Origin: Marinobacterium arenosum
Lineage (GTDB): Bacteria; Pseudomonadota; Gammaproteobacteria; Pseudomonadales; Balneatricaceae
Assembly: GCF_019795155.1 (NCBI RefSeq)
Contig: NZ_JAILYN010000034.1
Location: forward strand, 1-51,182
Length of the DNA stretch: 51,182 nt
Reading direction: 5' to 3'
Position 1 is the stretch's first letter, and each line of letters begins with the position of its first letter. The notes under the pieces were generated by a model. The model did not search any database and was not told the origin of the DNA. It saw only the letters and a list, made by a program, of their open reading frames with translations. The position numbers and the translations under genes were made by a program. Below, piece after piece: positions 8,566 through 17,422 of the stretch.

Positions 8566-8695
8566 ACCCTTTTTTTGGAAGGGTGCCTCCGGACGAAGGG
8601 TCGGTTAACCCGTAACAGGCAGCGGCTTCAGCCAGGCGGGGGTAATCGCCACACGCTGCCGTCGTCTTGATGACAGTATTGTTATCGTTTTTTTG
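8566..8695 (-). ncRNA. Candidate structured leader RNA (three-way junction) upstream of the small ORF and mqo
   Basis: On the minus strand, 8618-8660 folds as a closed three-way junction. Stem P1 pairs 8655-8660 with 8618-8623; one hairpin is GGCG/CGCC (8647-8650 with 8635-8638) and the other GGC/GCC (8631-8633 with 8624-8626). Downstream are two more hairpins (GGGT...ACCC and ACCCTT...AAGGGT) before the ribosome binding site at 8537-8546. A TATAAT box on the minus strand at 8702-8707 would start the transcript near 8695. No known riboswitch class is recognised. The evidence is by eye only. Confidence 0.35.
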
Positions 8696-8701
8696 CGGCG
8701 C

Positions 8702-8707
8702 ATTATA
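8702..8707 (-). promoter_or_regulatory. -10 box (TATAAT) for the mqo leader transcript
   Basis: A perfect TATAAT on the minus strand inside GCATATAATG, about 170 nt upstream of the small ORF start. The sequence 16-17 nt further upstream (TTTCAA/GTTTCA) is a poor -35, so an activator may be needed. Confidence 0.45.
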
Positions 8708-8765
8708 TGCAATCGGCCGGGGATTGAAACTGTCGACAACTAACCTGATCGTTATAACAGTGTGA

Positions 8766-8799
8766 CGAAAAAGCCGCATCCCAGCAGGCATGCGGCTTT
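8766..8799 (-). terminator. Intrinsic terminator of the PhoH-family gene
   Basis: A perfect 10-bp stem (8770-8779 with 8790-8799) with a 10-nt loop; on the minus strand the stem runs into a U tract (A run at 8768-8772). It lies about 110 bp after the phoH-type stop codon. Confidence 0.85.
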
Positions 8800-8908
8800 C
8801 AGGTGGTTTTTATACTTTGGTCGGCTGACTCCGGTCAATTCCCTGATCAGGGAGTGGACCGCCGGAAACGGATATTTTATACGATTTTCGCTGCAAAACC
8901 CGTCAACT

Positions 8909-10303
8909 TCATAGGTGTTCCTCGGCATAGCCTGCCAGCCGGGAGCGGAAGATCCCCTCGAAGTGGACGTTGGCGGCGCCGTCGAAACCGCGGAACCGTT
9001 CGACGATATAGGTCAGCCCCGAGGTCAGCGGGGTCAGGTAGTTCGAGTCGATCTGGGCCAGGTTGCCCAGGCAGATCATCTTGGTACCCTTGCCGCAGCG
9101 CGTCAGGATGGTTTTTAGCTGCGACGGGGTCAGGTTTTGCGCCTCGTCGATCAATACGATCGCATCCTGGATGCTGCGCCCGCGTATAAAGTTCAGTGAT
9201 TTGAACTGGATATTGGCTTTTTCGATGGCGTACTTGACGCTGCTCTGCGGACGTTCGTCGTGCTCGTGCATCGCTTCCAGGTTGTCGTGTATCGAACTGA
9301 GCCACGGGGTCATCTTCTCCTCCTCGGTACCCGGCAGGAAGCCGATATCCTCGGCGACCGGCGGGGTCGAGCGGGTGACGATGATCTTGTTGTAGCGCTT
9401 CTGCTCAATCACCATCTCCAGCGCACAGGCCAGGGCCACCAGCGTCTTACCGGAACCGGCGGCGCCGTTCAGTATGCTCAGGTCGATGGTGGGGTCCAGC
9501 ACCGACTGCATGGCGAACGCCTGGTAGATATTGATCGGCTCGATCCCCCAGCAGTTCTGGTGCATCAGGTGGGCATGACCGAGATCACGCAGTACCACTT
9601 CCTGGTCGCTGACCGACACCACCCGGGCGGCGAAGTCGTCGCTGTCGTCGTAGATATATTCGCAGGGGTAGGTATCCGGCAGCAGATGACGGGCGATGCG
9701 GTGGTAGGTCTTGCCATCCTCCTGATAGCTGTCGACCTGCTCGACCCGCTCCCAGAAATTGCCTTCGATGCGGTGGTGGCCGGCCGGCAGCAGCTCGATA
9801 TCGGATACCAGCTGGTCGGTGCGGTAGTCTTCCACCCGTTGCAGGCCGGCGCCCAGCGCCTTCAGCCGCATGTTGATATCCTTGGTGACCAGGATGATCT
9901 CGCGGTGCGGGTTGGTGGTCTGCAGGTGCAGCGCGCAGTTGATAATCAGGTTGTCCTTGTTGCTCTGATCGGGCAGGAAACCGCGCTGGGTGCTGAGTTC
10001 GTGGTCGGGGAAGATACTGAGTTTGCCAAGTGCCTTGAGCACGCTGCCGTCGGGGCCCCTGACTTCGATCTGGACACCGCGGGTGATCTCCGACGGGCTG
10101 GTGGCCTCGCTGAGAATGTTGTCGATCGCCCGGATCACGTGGCGGGCTTCCTGGGCTACGCTCTGCTTGCGGTCCTTGATGTGGTCCAGCTCCTCCAGGA
10201 CCGTCATGGGGATGGTGATATCCTGCTCCTTGAACTCGTAGAGGCACTTGGGATCGTGCAGCAGAACATTGGTATCGAGGATATAGAGTTTCGAGGCGGT
10301 CAT
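8909..10303 (-). CDS. PhoH family ATPase with N-terminal PIN domain
   Basis: This 464-residue protein joins a PIN-like RNase domain (residues 1-125) to a PhoH-type P-loop ATPase/helicase domain (about 245-464). PIN acidic residues are visible at YILDTNVLLHD (D10), TVLEELD (E38) and later Asp positions. Walker A is GAAGSGKT at 280-287, and Walker B is VLIDEAQN further on. The PIN-PhoH fusion (PhoH2/YlaK class) is thought to unwind and cut RNA in an ATP-dependent way. I chose ATG 10303 (GAGGGA ribosome binding site upstream), because the 58 residues before it in the same frame look non-coding. It has its own terminator and is divergent from cobB. Confidence 0.9.
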   Translation of the reverse strand: MTASKLYILDTNVLLHDPKCLYEFKEQDITIPMTVLEELDHIKDRKQSVAQEARHVIRAIDNILSEATSPSEITRGVQIEVRGPDGSVLKALGKLSIFPDHELSTQRGFLPDQSNKDNLIINCALHLQTTNPHREIILVTKDINMRLKALGAGLQRVEDYRTDQLVSDIELLPAGHHRIEGNFWERVEQVDSYQEDGKTYHRIARHLLPDTYPCEYIYDDSDDFAARVVSVSDQEVVLRDLGHAHLMHQNCWGIEPINIYQAFAMQSVLDPTIDLSILNGAAGSGKTLVALACALEMVIEQKRYNKIIVTRSTPPVAEDIGFLPGTEEEKMTPWLSSIHDNLEAMHEHDERPQSSVKYAIEKANIQFKSLNFIRGRSIQDAIVLIDEAQNLTPSQLKTILTRCGKGTKMICLGNLAQIDSNYLTPLTSGLTYIVERFRGFDGAANVHFEGIFRSRLAGYAEEHL

Positions 10304-10497
10304 GGCTAGTTCCCTCGTCAGACTGCAAAATACAACCACTAAATCAAGCAGTTGCCATGGTCTTGCTTCAGCATAGTTCAGCCATAATGTTTCATGCACG
10401 TTACAGCCAATAACATCCGGGGGGTTGATTAGCGGTAACGGTCTTTTTACGTTGCAGCAAGCGGGCGGCATTGGCAACGATTTTTGGAGCAGGCGAA

Positions 10498-11211
10498 ATG
10501 ACTATCTCAATCGTGATCTTGACCGGCGCCGGGGTATCGGCCGAATCGGGTATTCGCACCTTCCGTGCGGCGGATGGGCTCTGGGAGGACCACCGTATCG
10601 AGGATGTGGCGACGCCGGAAGCGTTCGCCCGTGATCCCCGGCTGGTGCACCGGTTCTACAACCAGCGTCGCCAACAGCTGCTGTCGCCGGAGGTTAAACC
10701 CAATGCCGCCCACTTGGCGTTGGCCCGGCTGGAACGTGAATTCGACGGCGAGGTGCTGGTGGTCACTCAGAACATCGACAACCTGCATGAGCGGGCCGGC
10801 AGCCGCAACCTGATCCATATGCACGGTGAACTGCTCAGTCTGCGCTGTGTGGACAGCGGCCAAGTCTATCGTACCGAGCAGGATGCAATGCCGGAGGACC
10901 TCTGTGCCTGCTGTGGCAGCGGCGGCAACCTGCGACCGGATATCGTCTGGTTCGGTGAGATGCCGATGCAGATGGAGCGTATCTATCACGCATTGGAGCG
11001 TTGCGACCTGTTCCTGGCGATCGGCACCTCCGGTCACGTCTACCCGGCGGCGGGCTTCGTTGAGGTCGCCAATGCCGCCGGTGCCCGGACACTGGAGCAG
11101 AATCTCGAGCCTTCCAAGGTACATAACGCCTTCGACCACCACTTGCCCGGCCCGGCCGGAACCCGGGTGCCGGAATTGGTCGATCGATTGCTGGAAAAAG
11201 GAACTGTTTGA
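10498..11211 (+). CDS. cobB: NAD-dependent protein deacylase (sirtuin, CobB type)
   Basis: This 237-residue sirtuin removes acetyl and succinyl groups from lysines, making nicotinamide and O-acyl-ADP-ribose. Visible motifs are the NAD loop GAGVSAESGI (10-19), TQNIDNLHERAG (90-101), catalytic His109 in HMHGE, and IGTSGHVYPAAG. Zinc ligands are Cys117 and the CACC cluster (136-139), an arrangement also found in E. coli CobB. FYNQRR carries the Tyr54/Arg57 pair that marks desuccinylase activity (SIRT5-like). The ATG at 10498 has GGAG 8 nt upstream and removes nine unlikely N-terminal residues. It faces away from the PIN-PhoH gene. Confidence 0.93.
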   Translation: MTISIVILTGAGVSAESGIRTFRAADGLWEDHRIEDVATPEAFARDPRLVHRFYNQRRQQLLSPEVKPNAAHLALARLEREFDGEVLVVTQNIDNLHERAGSRNLIHMHGELLSLRCVDSGQVYRTEQDAMPEDLCACCGSGGNLRPDIVWFGEMPMQMERIYHALERCDLFLAIGTSGHVYPAAGFVEVANAAGARTLEQNLEPSKVHNAFDHHLPGPAGTRVPELVDRLLEKGTV

Positions 11212-11503
11212 TTTTTAACCAGTTTTGCCTTTTTCGCTAAAGCTGTCCTATAGTGGATCAGTAAGCTTCATGGAATTGTCATCGGTCTGAAGTATCAAAA
11301 AAGGAATTGAGGAGTTGCTGCCAGTCGGTCCTTTGTGCCCTCTGCTGACTCAATAACAATCCCGGACTGTGGGAACACGGCTACGCTTAACTACCCTGCG
11401 TCAGACGGTTGCCGCGACACTGAACCACCCGGTTCGCTGTTGTTCGCAGCCCCGTCCCCCGTCCAGTCTGTTCGGACCCGGTGCTCCACGGGAGGTGGTA
11501 TTT

Positions 11504-12892
11504 ATGATTATTGATCCCTATGTTTCCACCAGCGTTACCCCGCTCGATAACCTGGACACGCTGTCACCGTACGAGGTCGCCAAGCTTCAGGACGTCAGCC
11601 AGGGCGGGCTGTATAAGCTGTTTCGCCAGTGCTGCTTGGCAGTGCTGAACTGCGGTAGTGAACTGGACAGCACCAAGCTGGTGCTGGAGAAATATCGCGA
11701 CTTCGATATTCGCGTCAGCCAGAAGCATCGCGGCCTGCAGCTGGACCTGATCAACGCGCCGACCAATGCCTTCGTCGACGGCCAGATTATCGAGGGGATC
11801 CGCGAGAACCTGTTCTCGGTGTTGCGCGACCTGCTGTATGTCGGCGTCGAGCTGGAAAAGTACAGCGAGGAACTGGATGAAACCAGCCGGATGACCAATG
11901 AGGTGTTTCATATCCTGCGCCACGCCTCGGCGCTGAAGCCGCATGTCAAGCCGAGTCTGGTGGTGTGCTGGGGTGGCCACTCGATCGGTCGCACCGAGTA
12001 TGAATACACCAAGAAGGTGGGCTACGAGCTGGGTCTGCGCGGTTTCGATATCTGCACCGGTTGCGGCCCGGGGGCGATGAAGGGGCCGATGAAAGGCGCC
12101 GCCATCGCGCACACCAAGCAGCGGATCTGCGATGGCCGCTATGTCGGTATCTCCGAGCCCGGCATCATCGCCGCGGAAAGCCCCAACCCGATCGTCAACG
12201 AGCTGGTGATCATGCCGGATATCGAAAAGCGGCTGGAGGCGTTCGTGCGGCTGGGGCACGGCATTATCGTGTTCCCGGGCGGCGCCGGTACCGCAGAAGA
12301 GATCCTCTACATCCTCGGTATCCTGCTGCATGAACGTAACGCCAAGCTGCCGTTCCCGCTGATCTTCACCGGGCCGTCCGGTAGCGAGGCCTACTTCGAA
12401 ACCGTCGATCGCTTTATCCGCGATACCCTGGGCGAGGAGGCGGCCGGCAAGTACCAGATCATCGTCGACGATCCGCACGGCGTGGCGGTGAAGATGAAGG
12501 AGGGGCTGGAGGCGGTGACCAGTCACCGCAAGGCGACCAGCGAATCCTTCCACTTCAACTGGCAGCTGCATGTGCCGCAGCAGTTCCAGCAGCCGTTCAT
12601 GCCGAGCCATGAAAACATGGCTGATCTGAGCCTGTTCCGGGGGCAGTCCGATTTCGATCTGGCGGCCAATCTGCGCAAGGCGCTGTCGGGCATTGTGGCG
12701 GGTAACGTCAAGGAACCGGGGATCCGGGCGATCGAAGAGTATGGTCCGTTCGAGCTGAAGGGCGAGGCGGCGATCATGGAGCCGCTGGACGCGTTGTTGC
12801 GCTCGTTCGTCGAACAGCGCCGGATGAAGCTCAACTATCAGGAATACGAGCCCTGCTACCGGCTGCAGCCGCTGCCTGACTCGGCAGCCTGA
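11504..12892 (+). CDS. ppnN: Pyrimidine/purine nucleotide 5'-monophosphate nucleosidase (LOG family)
   Basis: This 462-residue protein matches PpnN (YgdH) in length (454 in E. coli) and order. An N-terminal domain (LYKLFRQCCLAVLNCGSELD, FVDGQIIEGIRENLFSVLRD) precedes the lysine decarboxylase-like LOG domain with PGGAGTAEEI as the nucleotide-binding and catalytic motif, and a C-terminal extension follows. It splits nucleoside monophosphates into base and ribose 5-phosphate. In E. coli it is activated by (p)ppGpp and aids persistence. ATG 11504 lies behind a strong GGAGGTGG; the frame stays open another 45 codons upstream but without conservation. A terminator follows. Confidence 0.93.
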   Translation: MIIDPYVSTSVTPLDNLDTLSPYEVAKLQDVSQGGLYKLFRQCCLAVLNCGSELDSTKLVLEKYRDFDIRVSQKHRGLQLDLINAPTNAFVDGQIIEGIRENLFSVLRDLLYVGVELEKYSEELDETSRMTNEVFHILRHASALKPHVKPSLVVCWGGHSIGRTEYEYTKKVGYELGLRGFDICTGCGPGAMKGPMKGAAIAHTKQRICDGRYVGISEPGIIAAESPNPIVNELVIMPDIEKRLEAFVRLGHGIIVFPGGAGTAEEILYILGILLHERNAKLPFPLIFTGPSGSEAYFETVDRFIRDTLGEEAAGKYQIIVDDPHGVAVKMKEGLEAVTSHRKATSESFHFNWQLHVPQQFQQPFMPSHENMADLSLFRGQSDFDLAANLRKALSGIVAGNVKEPGIRAIEEYGPFELKGEAAIMEPLDALLRSFVEQRRMKLNYQEYEPCYRLQPLPDSAA

Positions 12893-12919
12893 GCGGCAGG
12901 CGGCAATATTCCTGACAAG

Positions 12920-12947
12920 AAACCGGCGGCTTGGGTCACCGGTTTTT
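12920..12947 (+). terminator. Intrinsic terminator of ppnN
   Basis: Stem AAACCGG/CCGGTTT (12920-12926 with 12939-12945) followed by a T run, 28 bp after the ppnN stop codon. Confidence 0.8.
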
Positions 12948-13056
12948 TTGGGCTGCAGCACAACGCCACATTAACGCGGCTTGGGCGGGAACTGTTGTGA
13001 ACGAGACCGGACCTCCGTAACTACGGCCCGGTCTGAAGGGGCTATCGGAGGTGGCG

Positions 13057-14301
13057 ATGGCGATACCGGAACTGATGCTGATGTTTCTCGGCATGTTGTT
13101 GCTGGCGGTGTTGCTGCAGCCGCTGGCCCGGCGCATGCATCTGCCTTACGGTCTGCTGCTGGTGTTCGGTGGCTATATCGGTTCCGAGATATTGGTCGCC
13201 GCCGGTCTCGATACCGGCCTGCGCTGGTACCATTTCCACGATCTGGTGTTCTTCGTCTTTCTGCCGCTGCTGATCTTCGAGTCGGCGCTACATATGGATA
13301 GCCGCCAGTTGCTGCGCAATATTGTGGCGATTCTGCTGCTGTCGACGCCGATGATGTTGCTGGCGGCGGGCGTCAGCGCGGTGGTGCTCTATTACGGCAT
13401 CGGCTATCCGAGTTATTTTTCCTGGGTGGTGGCGCTGCTGAGCGGTGCCATTCTGTCGGCTACCGACCCGGTGGCCGTGCTGGAGCTGTTTCGAAGGGCC
13501 GGTGTTTCGGAGCGTCTGATACTGCTGGTGGACGGCGAGAGCCTGTTCAACGATGCGACTGCCATCGTGCTGTTCACCCTGTTGACTTCACTGGCGCTGA
13601 TGCCGCAGCAGGAGATCACCCTGGCCGCCGCATCGCTTAAATTCACCACCATCTTTTGCGGCGGCATCCTGGTCGGGCTGATGGTGGCACTGCTGCTCGG
13701 ACTGATCTATCGCTGGATGGATTCCACCTTCAACCGGATGGCGGTGATGCTGGTGGCGGCTTATGGCAGCTACCTGCTGGCGGAGCTGTGGCACCTGTCC
13801 GGGGTGGTGGCGGTACTGGTGGTCGGGCTGATTTTCGCCGAATTGCAGCGGCGTGAAGGCGACTCGCCTCAGCGACAGGAACTGCACTGCCTGTGGGCCT
13901 TCGGTGGTTCGCTGGCCAACGCGGCGATCTTCCTGTTGCTGGGGGTTACCATCACCCTGGCGATGTTCCAGGATCAGTGGCTGGCGATGCTGTTGGGGAT
14001 CGCTGCGGTGTTGCTGGCGCGCGGCCTGGGATTGCTGGTGACCATGCCGCTGGTCAACCTGCTGCCCGGTGAGTCGGTCGGTTGGCGGGCCCAACTGGTG
14101 ATCTATTGGGGCGGTATCCGCGGCTCGGTAACCGCGGCTTTGGCGCTGTCGCTGCCGCTGGAGTTGGAAAGCTGGTACACCGTCCAGTCGATCGCCTACG
14201 GTGTGGTGCTGTTCACGCTTTGCGTGCAGGCGCCGACCATGCCCTGGCTGATTGGCCGGCTGGGCTTGAATCGAACGAACACTGATCAGGAGAAAAGTTG
14301 A
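13057..14301 (+). CDS. Cation/proton antiporter, CPA1 (NhaP-type) family
   Basis: This 414-residue inner-membrane protein has about 12 predicted helices and the CPA1 core. Key blocks are [20 protein letters not shown] (the Asp-bearing transport helix), [15 protein letters not shown] and [18 protein letters not shown]. Family members exchange Na+ or K+ for H+ and hold cytoplasmic pH and salt. The ATG at 13057 is preceded by GGAGGTGG at a suitable distance; a GTG at 13051 is too close to that site. The stop codon overlaps the ATG of the next gene by one base (TGATG), implying translational coupling. Confidence 0.92.
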   Translation: MAIPELMLMFLGMLLLAVLLQPLARRMHLPYGLLLVFGGYIGSEILVAAGLDTGLRWYHFHDLVFFVFLPLLIFESALHMDSRQLLRNIVAILLLSTPMMLLAAGVSAVVLYYGIGYPSYFSWVVALLSGAILSATDPVAVLELFRRAGVSERLILLVDGESLFNDATAIVLFTLLTSLALMPQQEITLAAASLKFTTIFCGGILVGLMVALLLGLIYRWMDSTFNRMAVMLVAAYGSYLLAELWHLSGVVAVLVVGLIFAELQRREGDSPQRQELHCLWAFGGSLANAAIFLLLGVTITLAMFQDQWLAMLLGIAAVLLARGLGLLVTMPLVNLLPGESVGWRAQLVIYWGGIRGSVTAALALSLPLELESWYTVQSIAYGVVLFTLCVQAPTMPWLIGRLGLNRTNTDQEKS

Positions 14302-15050
14302 TGCGCAGCCATGAAGTGGATTATCGGATACTCGGTGAGTCGATGCAGATCGTCGAGGTGGAGCTGGACCCGGGCGAAACGGTGATCGCCGAAGCGGGTT
14401 CGATGAACTATATGGAGCAGGGGATCGGTTTCGAAACCCGGATGGGTGACGGCTCGCAGCCGGACCAGGGGTTGTTCGGCAAGCTGTTTTCGGCCGGCAA
14501 GCGGATGCTGACCGGCGAGTCGCTGTTCATGACCCATTTCAGCAACGCCGGCGACGGCAAGGCCAAGGTCGCGTTCGCGGCACCCTATCCGGGCACCATC
14601 ATGCCGGTCGACCTTGCCCAGGTCGGCGGCAGCCTGTACTGCCAGAAAGATGCTTTTCTTTGTGCGGCGCTGGGCACCAAGGTCGATGTTGCTTTCTCGC
14701 GCCGGATCGGCAGCGGCCTGTTCGGCGGTGAGGGCTTCATCCTGCAGCACCTGAAAGGGGACGGTATGGCGTTCATGCAGGCCGGTGGCACGCTGGTGCG
14801 CAAAGAGCTGAACAACGAAACCCTGCGGGTCGATACCGGCTGCCTGGTCGGCTTCAGCGAGGGGATCGACTACGACATCGAGATGGTCAAGGGGCTCAAG
14901 TCGATGTTGTTCGGCGGCGAAGGGCTCTGGCTGGCAACCCTGCAGGGCAGCGGCACCGTCTGGCTGCAAAGCCTGCCGTTTTCGCGGTTGGCCGACCGTA
15001 TTCTGGCACTGGCGCCCAAGGCCGGTGGCAGCAGCCAGGGGGAAAGCTAG
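14301..15050 (+). CDS. AIM24/TIGR00266 family protein
   Basis: The protein has 249 residues and the beta-rich fold signature of the AIM24 (DUF124) family: [14 protein letters not shown] near the N-terminus, [21 protein letters not shown] in the centre and [15 protein letters not shown] before the C-terminus. No signal peptide or transmembrane segment is seen. The biochemical role is not known; the mitochondrial relative AIM24 affects inner-membrane organisation. Its start overlaps the stop codon of the antiporter gene, so the two are probably co-translated. That pairing hints at a membrane-related task, but this is inference only. Confidence 0.85.
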   Translation: MRSHEVDYRILGESMQIVEVELDPGETVIAEAGSMNYMEQGIGFETRMGDGSQPDQGLFGKLFSAGKRMLTGESLFMTHFSNAGDGKAKVAFAAPYPGTIMPVDLAQVGGSLYCQKDAFLCAALGTKVDVAFSRRIGSGLFGGEGFILQHLKGDGMAFMQAGGTLVRKELNNETLRVDTGCLVGFSEGIDYDIEMVKGLKSMLFGGEGLWLATLQGSGTVWLQSLPFSRLADRILALAPKAGGSSQGES

Positions 15051-15159
15051 TTTTTCAGGGGGCGTTATTGATGGAAGACGCCCCCGCGGTGATTATGACA
15101 AGGTAGTGAGGAACCGGTATATTTAGCCCGCAATTTTTCCCGAAGGCACAGGTGCGGGC

Positions 15160-16098
15160 TTGAAACGAAAGCTGGTGATCACATTGACGACCGTCTACGG
15201 TTCGACGCAGTACACCCTGGGTCAGGCGGCCAAGTACCTGTTCCTGCTGTTCCTGCTGCTGGCGGCGTTGAGTTTCTTCGTCTCCAACGGCTTGCTGATG
15301 ATTACCCGCGACAGCCTGGCCGACCTGGAACAGGACCACCTGCAACTGCAGGCCAGCTACGCCGAGGTCAGCGACAGCCAGCAGCTGTTCATGCGCGAGA
15401 AGGATGAGCTTGACTCGGCGCTCAGCGAGCTGCGTCTCGAGCGTGACAGCCTGGCGCAGGAAAACCAACGTTTCGCCCAGGCGATCGACCGGATCAATCA
15501 GTTGGAGGGGCTGCTGGGCATCTCGGGTGAAGGGCTCAGTACCGCCGAGCGGATGGAGGCGTTGCGGCGGGTGGCCGAACAGCGTAAGTATCTGTTGCAC
15601 CAGATCCCCAACGGTCTGCCGATGGATGGCAAGCCGCAGATCACCGACCGCTTTGGCATGCGTCACCATCCGGTCTATAAGAAGCGGATGCAGCATGGCG
15701 GTATCGATTTTCGGGCGTCGGTCGGTACGCCGGTCTATGCCACGGCGGACGGGGTAGTGGAGTATGCCGCCTTTCATAAGAAAAGCGGCTACGGCAAGCT
15801 GATCATCCTGCAGCATAATTTCGGATTTAAAACCTACTTCGGTCATCTGGACAAAATGGAAGTCCAGAGCCGCCAGTTCGTCCGCAAGGGCCAGCTGATC
15901 GGCTACAGTGGCAATACAGGGGTTTCGACCGGCCCGCACCTGCATTACGAGGTGCGGCACCTGTTCAGCCGGCTGAACCCGGAGCCGTTCCTGGCACTCA
16001 ATATGACCAATGTGGACAGCATCTTCAGTCAGATCAGAAGCGTCGAATGGGCATCATTAAAAAAACTCTATCCGTTAAACCCGAACGCTCGGCCGTAA
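15160..16098 (+). CDS. M23-family (LytM) peptidoglycan endopeptidase, membrane anchored
   Basis: The protein has 312 residues from a TTG start at 15160 (no better start is in frame). A single N-terminal membrane helix (about 25-45) is followed by a coiled coil (about 55-125, DLEQDHLQLQASYAEVSDSQ) and a C-terminal LytM domain. The zinc and catalytic residues are intact: HGGIDF, then HLHYE in GVSTGPHLHYEVRH. Enzymes of this type cut peptide cross-links in the periplasm. The last 52 bp overlap the bactofilin gene in another frame. M23 peptidase plus bactofilin is a recurring pair in cell-shape control (for example Csd1/CcmA-type systems), so a local wall-remodelling module is likely. Confidence 0.9.
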   Translation: MKRKLVITLTTVYGSTQYTLGQAAKYLFLLFLLLAALSFFVSNGLLMITRDSLADLEQDHLQLQASYAEVSDSQQLFMREKDELDSALSELRLERDSLAQENQRFAQAIDRINQLEGLLGISGEGLSTAERMEALRRVAEQRKYLLHQIPNGLPMDGKPQITDRFGMRHHPVYKKRMQHGGIDFRASVGTPVYATADGVVEYAAFHKKSGYGKLIILQHNFGFKTYFGHLDKMEVQSRQFVRKGQLIGYSGNTGVSTGPHLHYEVRHLFSRLNPEPFLALNMTNVDSIFSQIRSVEWASLKKLYPLNPNARP

Positions 16099-16511
16099 CG
16101 ATCATCGCCGAAGGCAACCGTTTCAGCGGTGATATGACGGTGGTCGGCAAGATGCATATCGACGGCAGTTTCGAAGGCAGTGTCGTCTCCAGCAGCGATA
16201 TCAGTATCGGTAAGCGAGGCTCTGTCAGCGGCACCGTACAGGCGCCGACGGTTATTGTCAGTGGTATGCTGGAGGGCGAGCTGCAGTGCGAACTGTTGCA
16301 TATTGAAAACGGCGGCGAGGTGCGCGGCCTGGTGATCTGCCAGAAGATGTCGATCGACGCCGAGGGCACCTTCGTCGGCGAGCGACGCACCCCGGAAGCG
16401 CTGGTCAATGCCCCAGCGGCGTTGCCGTTGCCGCAGCAGAGTGCGGTCGAGGATGCCTTTGCGCTGCTCGACAGCCTGCCGGATCGGATTGTGCTGTCGG
16501 ATAATGAATAA
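16047..16511 (+). CDS. Bactofilin (polymer-forming cytoskeletal protein)
   Basis: This 154-residue protein has a central right-handed beta-helix of short repeats ([20 protein letters not shown], then GSFEGSV, GSVSGTV, GMLEGEL and GEVRGLV steps) flanked by disordered ends, which defines bactofilins (DUF583). Bactofilins polymerise without nucleotide and place wall enzymes or other proteins at specific sites. The N-terminus ([15 protein letters not shown]) could be a membrane-targeting segment. It overlaps the M23 peptidase by 52 bp, which strongly suggests coupled expression. Confidence 0.93.
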   Translation: MGIIKKTLSVKPERSAVTIIAEGNRFSGDMTVVGKMHIDGSFEGSVVSSSDISIGKRGSVSGTVQAPTVIVSGMLEGELQCELLHIENGGEVRGLVICQKMSIDAEGTFVGERRTPEALVNAPAALPLPQQSAVEDAFALLDSLPDRIVLSDNE

Positions 16512-16525
16512 GGAGGTCGCGAGCG

Positions 16526-17323
16526 ATGTGTGAACTGTTGGGCATGAGTGCTAACGTACCGACCGATATCTGCTTCAGCTTTACCGGCCTGATGCAGCGG
16601 GGCGGCGGTACCGGGCCGCACCGTGACGGTTGGGGGATCGCTTTCTACGAGGGCAAGGGGGTGCGTTGTTTCCACGATCCGGCGCCCAGTATCGAGTCGG
16701 AGGTCGCCAACTTCGTCCGCAACTACCCGATCAAGAGCCATGTGGTGATCAGCCATATCCGCCAGGCCAACGTCGGTGAGATCCGGCTGGAGAATACCCA
16801 TCCGTTCAGCCGTGAGCTCTGGGGCCGCAGTTGGACCTTCGCCCATAACGGCCAGCTGGACAAGTGCCTGTTCGACTGGCCGTTGGGCTATTACCAACCG
16901 ATCGGCAGCACTGATAGCGAATATGCATTCTGCTGGCTGATCGGCCAGATCCGCGAGCGTTATCCCGAACCGCCGGCCGATATCTGCGAACTGGCCGACT
17001 TCATCCGCCAGCAGTGCGATAAGCTGCGCGAGCTGGGGGTGTACAACATGTTGCTGTCGGAATCGAACTACTTGTTCGCCTACTGCACCACCAAACTCTC
17101 CTGGCTGACCCGCCGGGCGCCATTCGGCGAAGCCAGCTTGAAAGACTGCGATGTGACGGTGGATTTCGTCCAGGAGACCACGCCGAATGACGTGGTGACG
17201 GTGGTTGCCACCGAGCCGCTGACTGACAACGAGGCCTGGCAGGCGCTGACGTGCGGCCAGATGGTGGTGTTCCATCATGGCATTCCGTTGATCGACCAGT
17301 GTGCCGCGATGGTGGTCGACTGA
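16526..17323 (+). CDS. Class II glutamine amidotransferase, YafJ type
   Basis: This 265-residue Ntn hydrolase starts MCELLGMSA, so Cys2 becomes the catalytic N-terminal nucleophile after Met removal. Other landmarks are [26 protein letters not shown] and ENTHPF, and FAHNGQL. It lacks a synthase domain, as in E. coli YafJ, so it would release ammonia from glutamine or a gamma-glutamyl compound; the true substrate is unknown. A strong AAGGAGGT lies about 9 nt before the ATG. It begins 14 bp after the bactofilin stop and may be the last gene of that operon. Confidence 0.92.
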   Translation: MCELLGMSANVPTDICFSFTGLMQRGGGTGPHRDGWGIAFYEGKGVRCFHDPAPSIESEVANFVRNYPIKSHVVISHIRQANVGEIRLENTHPFSRELWGRSWTFAHNGQLDKCLFDWPLGYYQPIGSTDSEYAFCWLIGQIRERYPEPPADICELADFIRQQCDKLRELGVYNMLLSESNYLFAYCTTKLSWLTRRAPFGEASLKDCDVTVDFVQETTPNDVVTVVATEPLTDNEAWQALTCGQMVVFHHGIPLIDQCAAMVVD

Positions 17324-17422
17324 TCACCCGCCGAACCGCAGCCGTATCCACCCGATACCTGATACAGGGCCGCCGCTCCAAGTGAGCGGCGGCCGTTACT
17401 CTTTTATAACCGCGATTGCTGG

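Noticed and set aside
9260-10309. 349-codon frame antisense to the PIN-PhoH gene
   Set aside because: Shadow of the real gene, which has intact PIN and P-loop motifs.
11564-12961. 465-codon frame antisense to ppnN
   Set aside because: Composition-driven shadow of ppnN (His/Gln/Arg/Val-rich), without motifs or a start site.
15058-15085. Terminator after the AIM24-family gene
   Set aside because: A good GGGGGCGT/ACGCCCCC stem exists but no T run follows on the plus strand, so I cannot call it a terminator.
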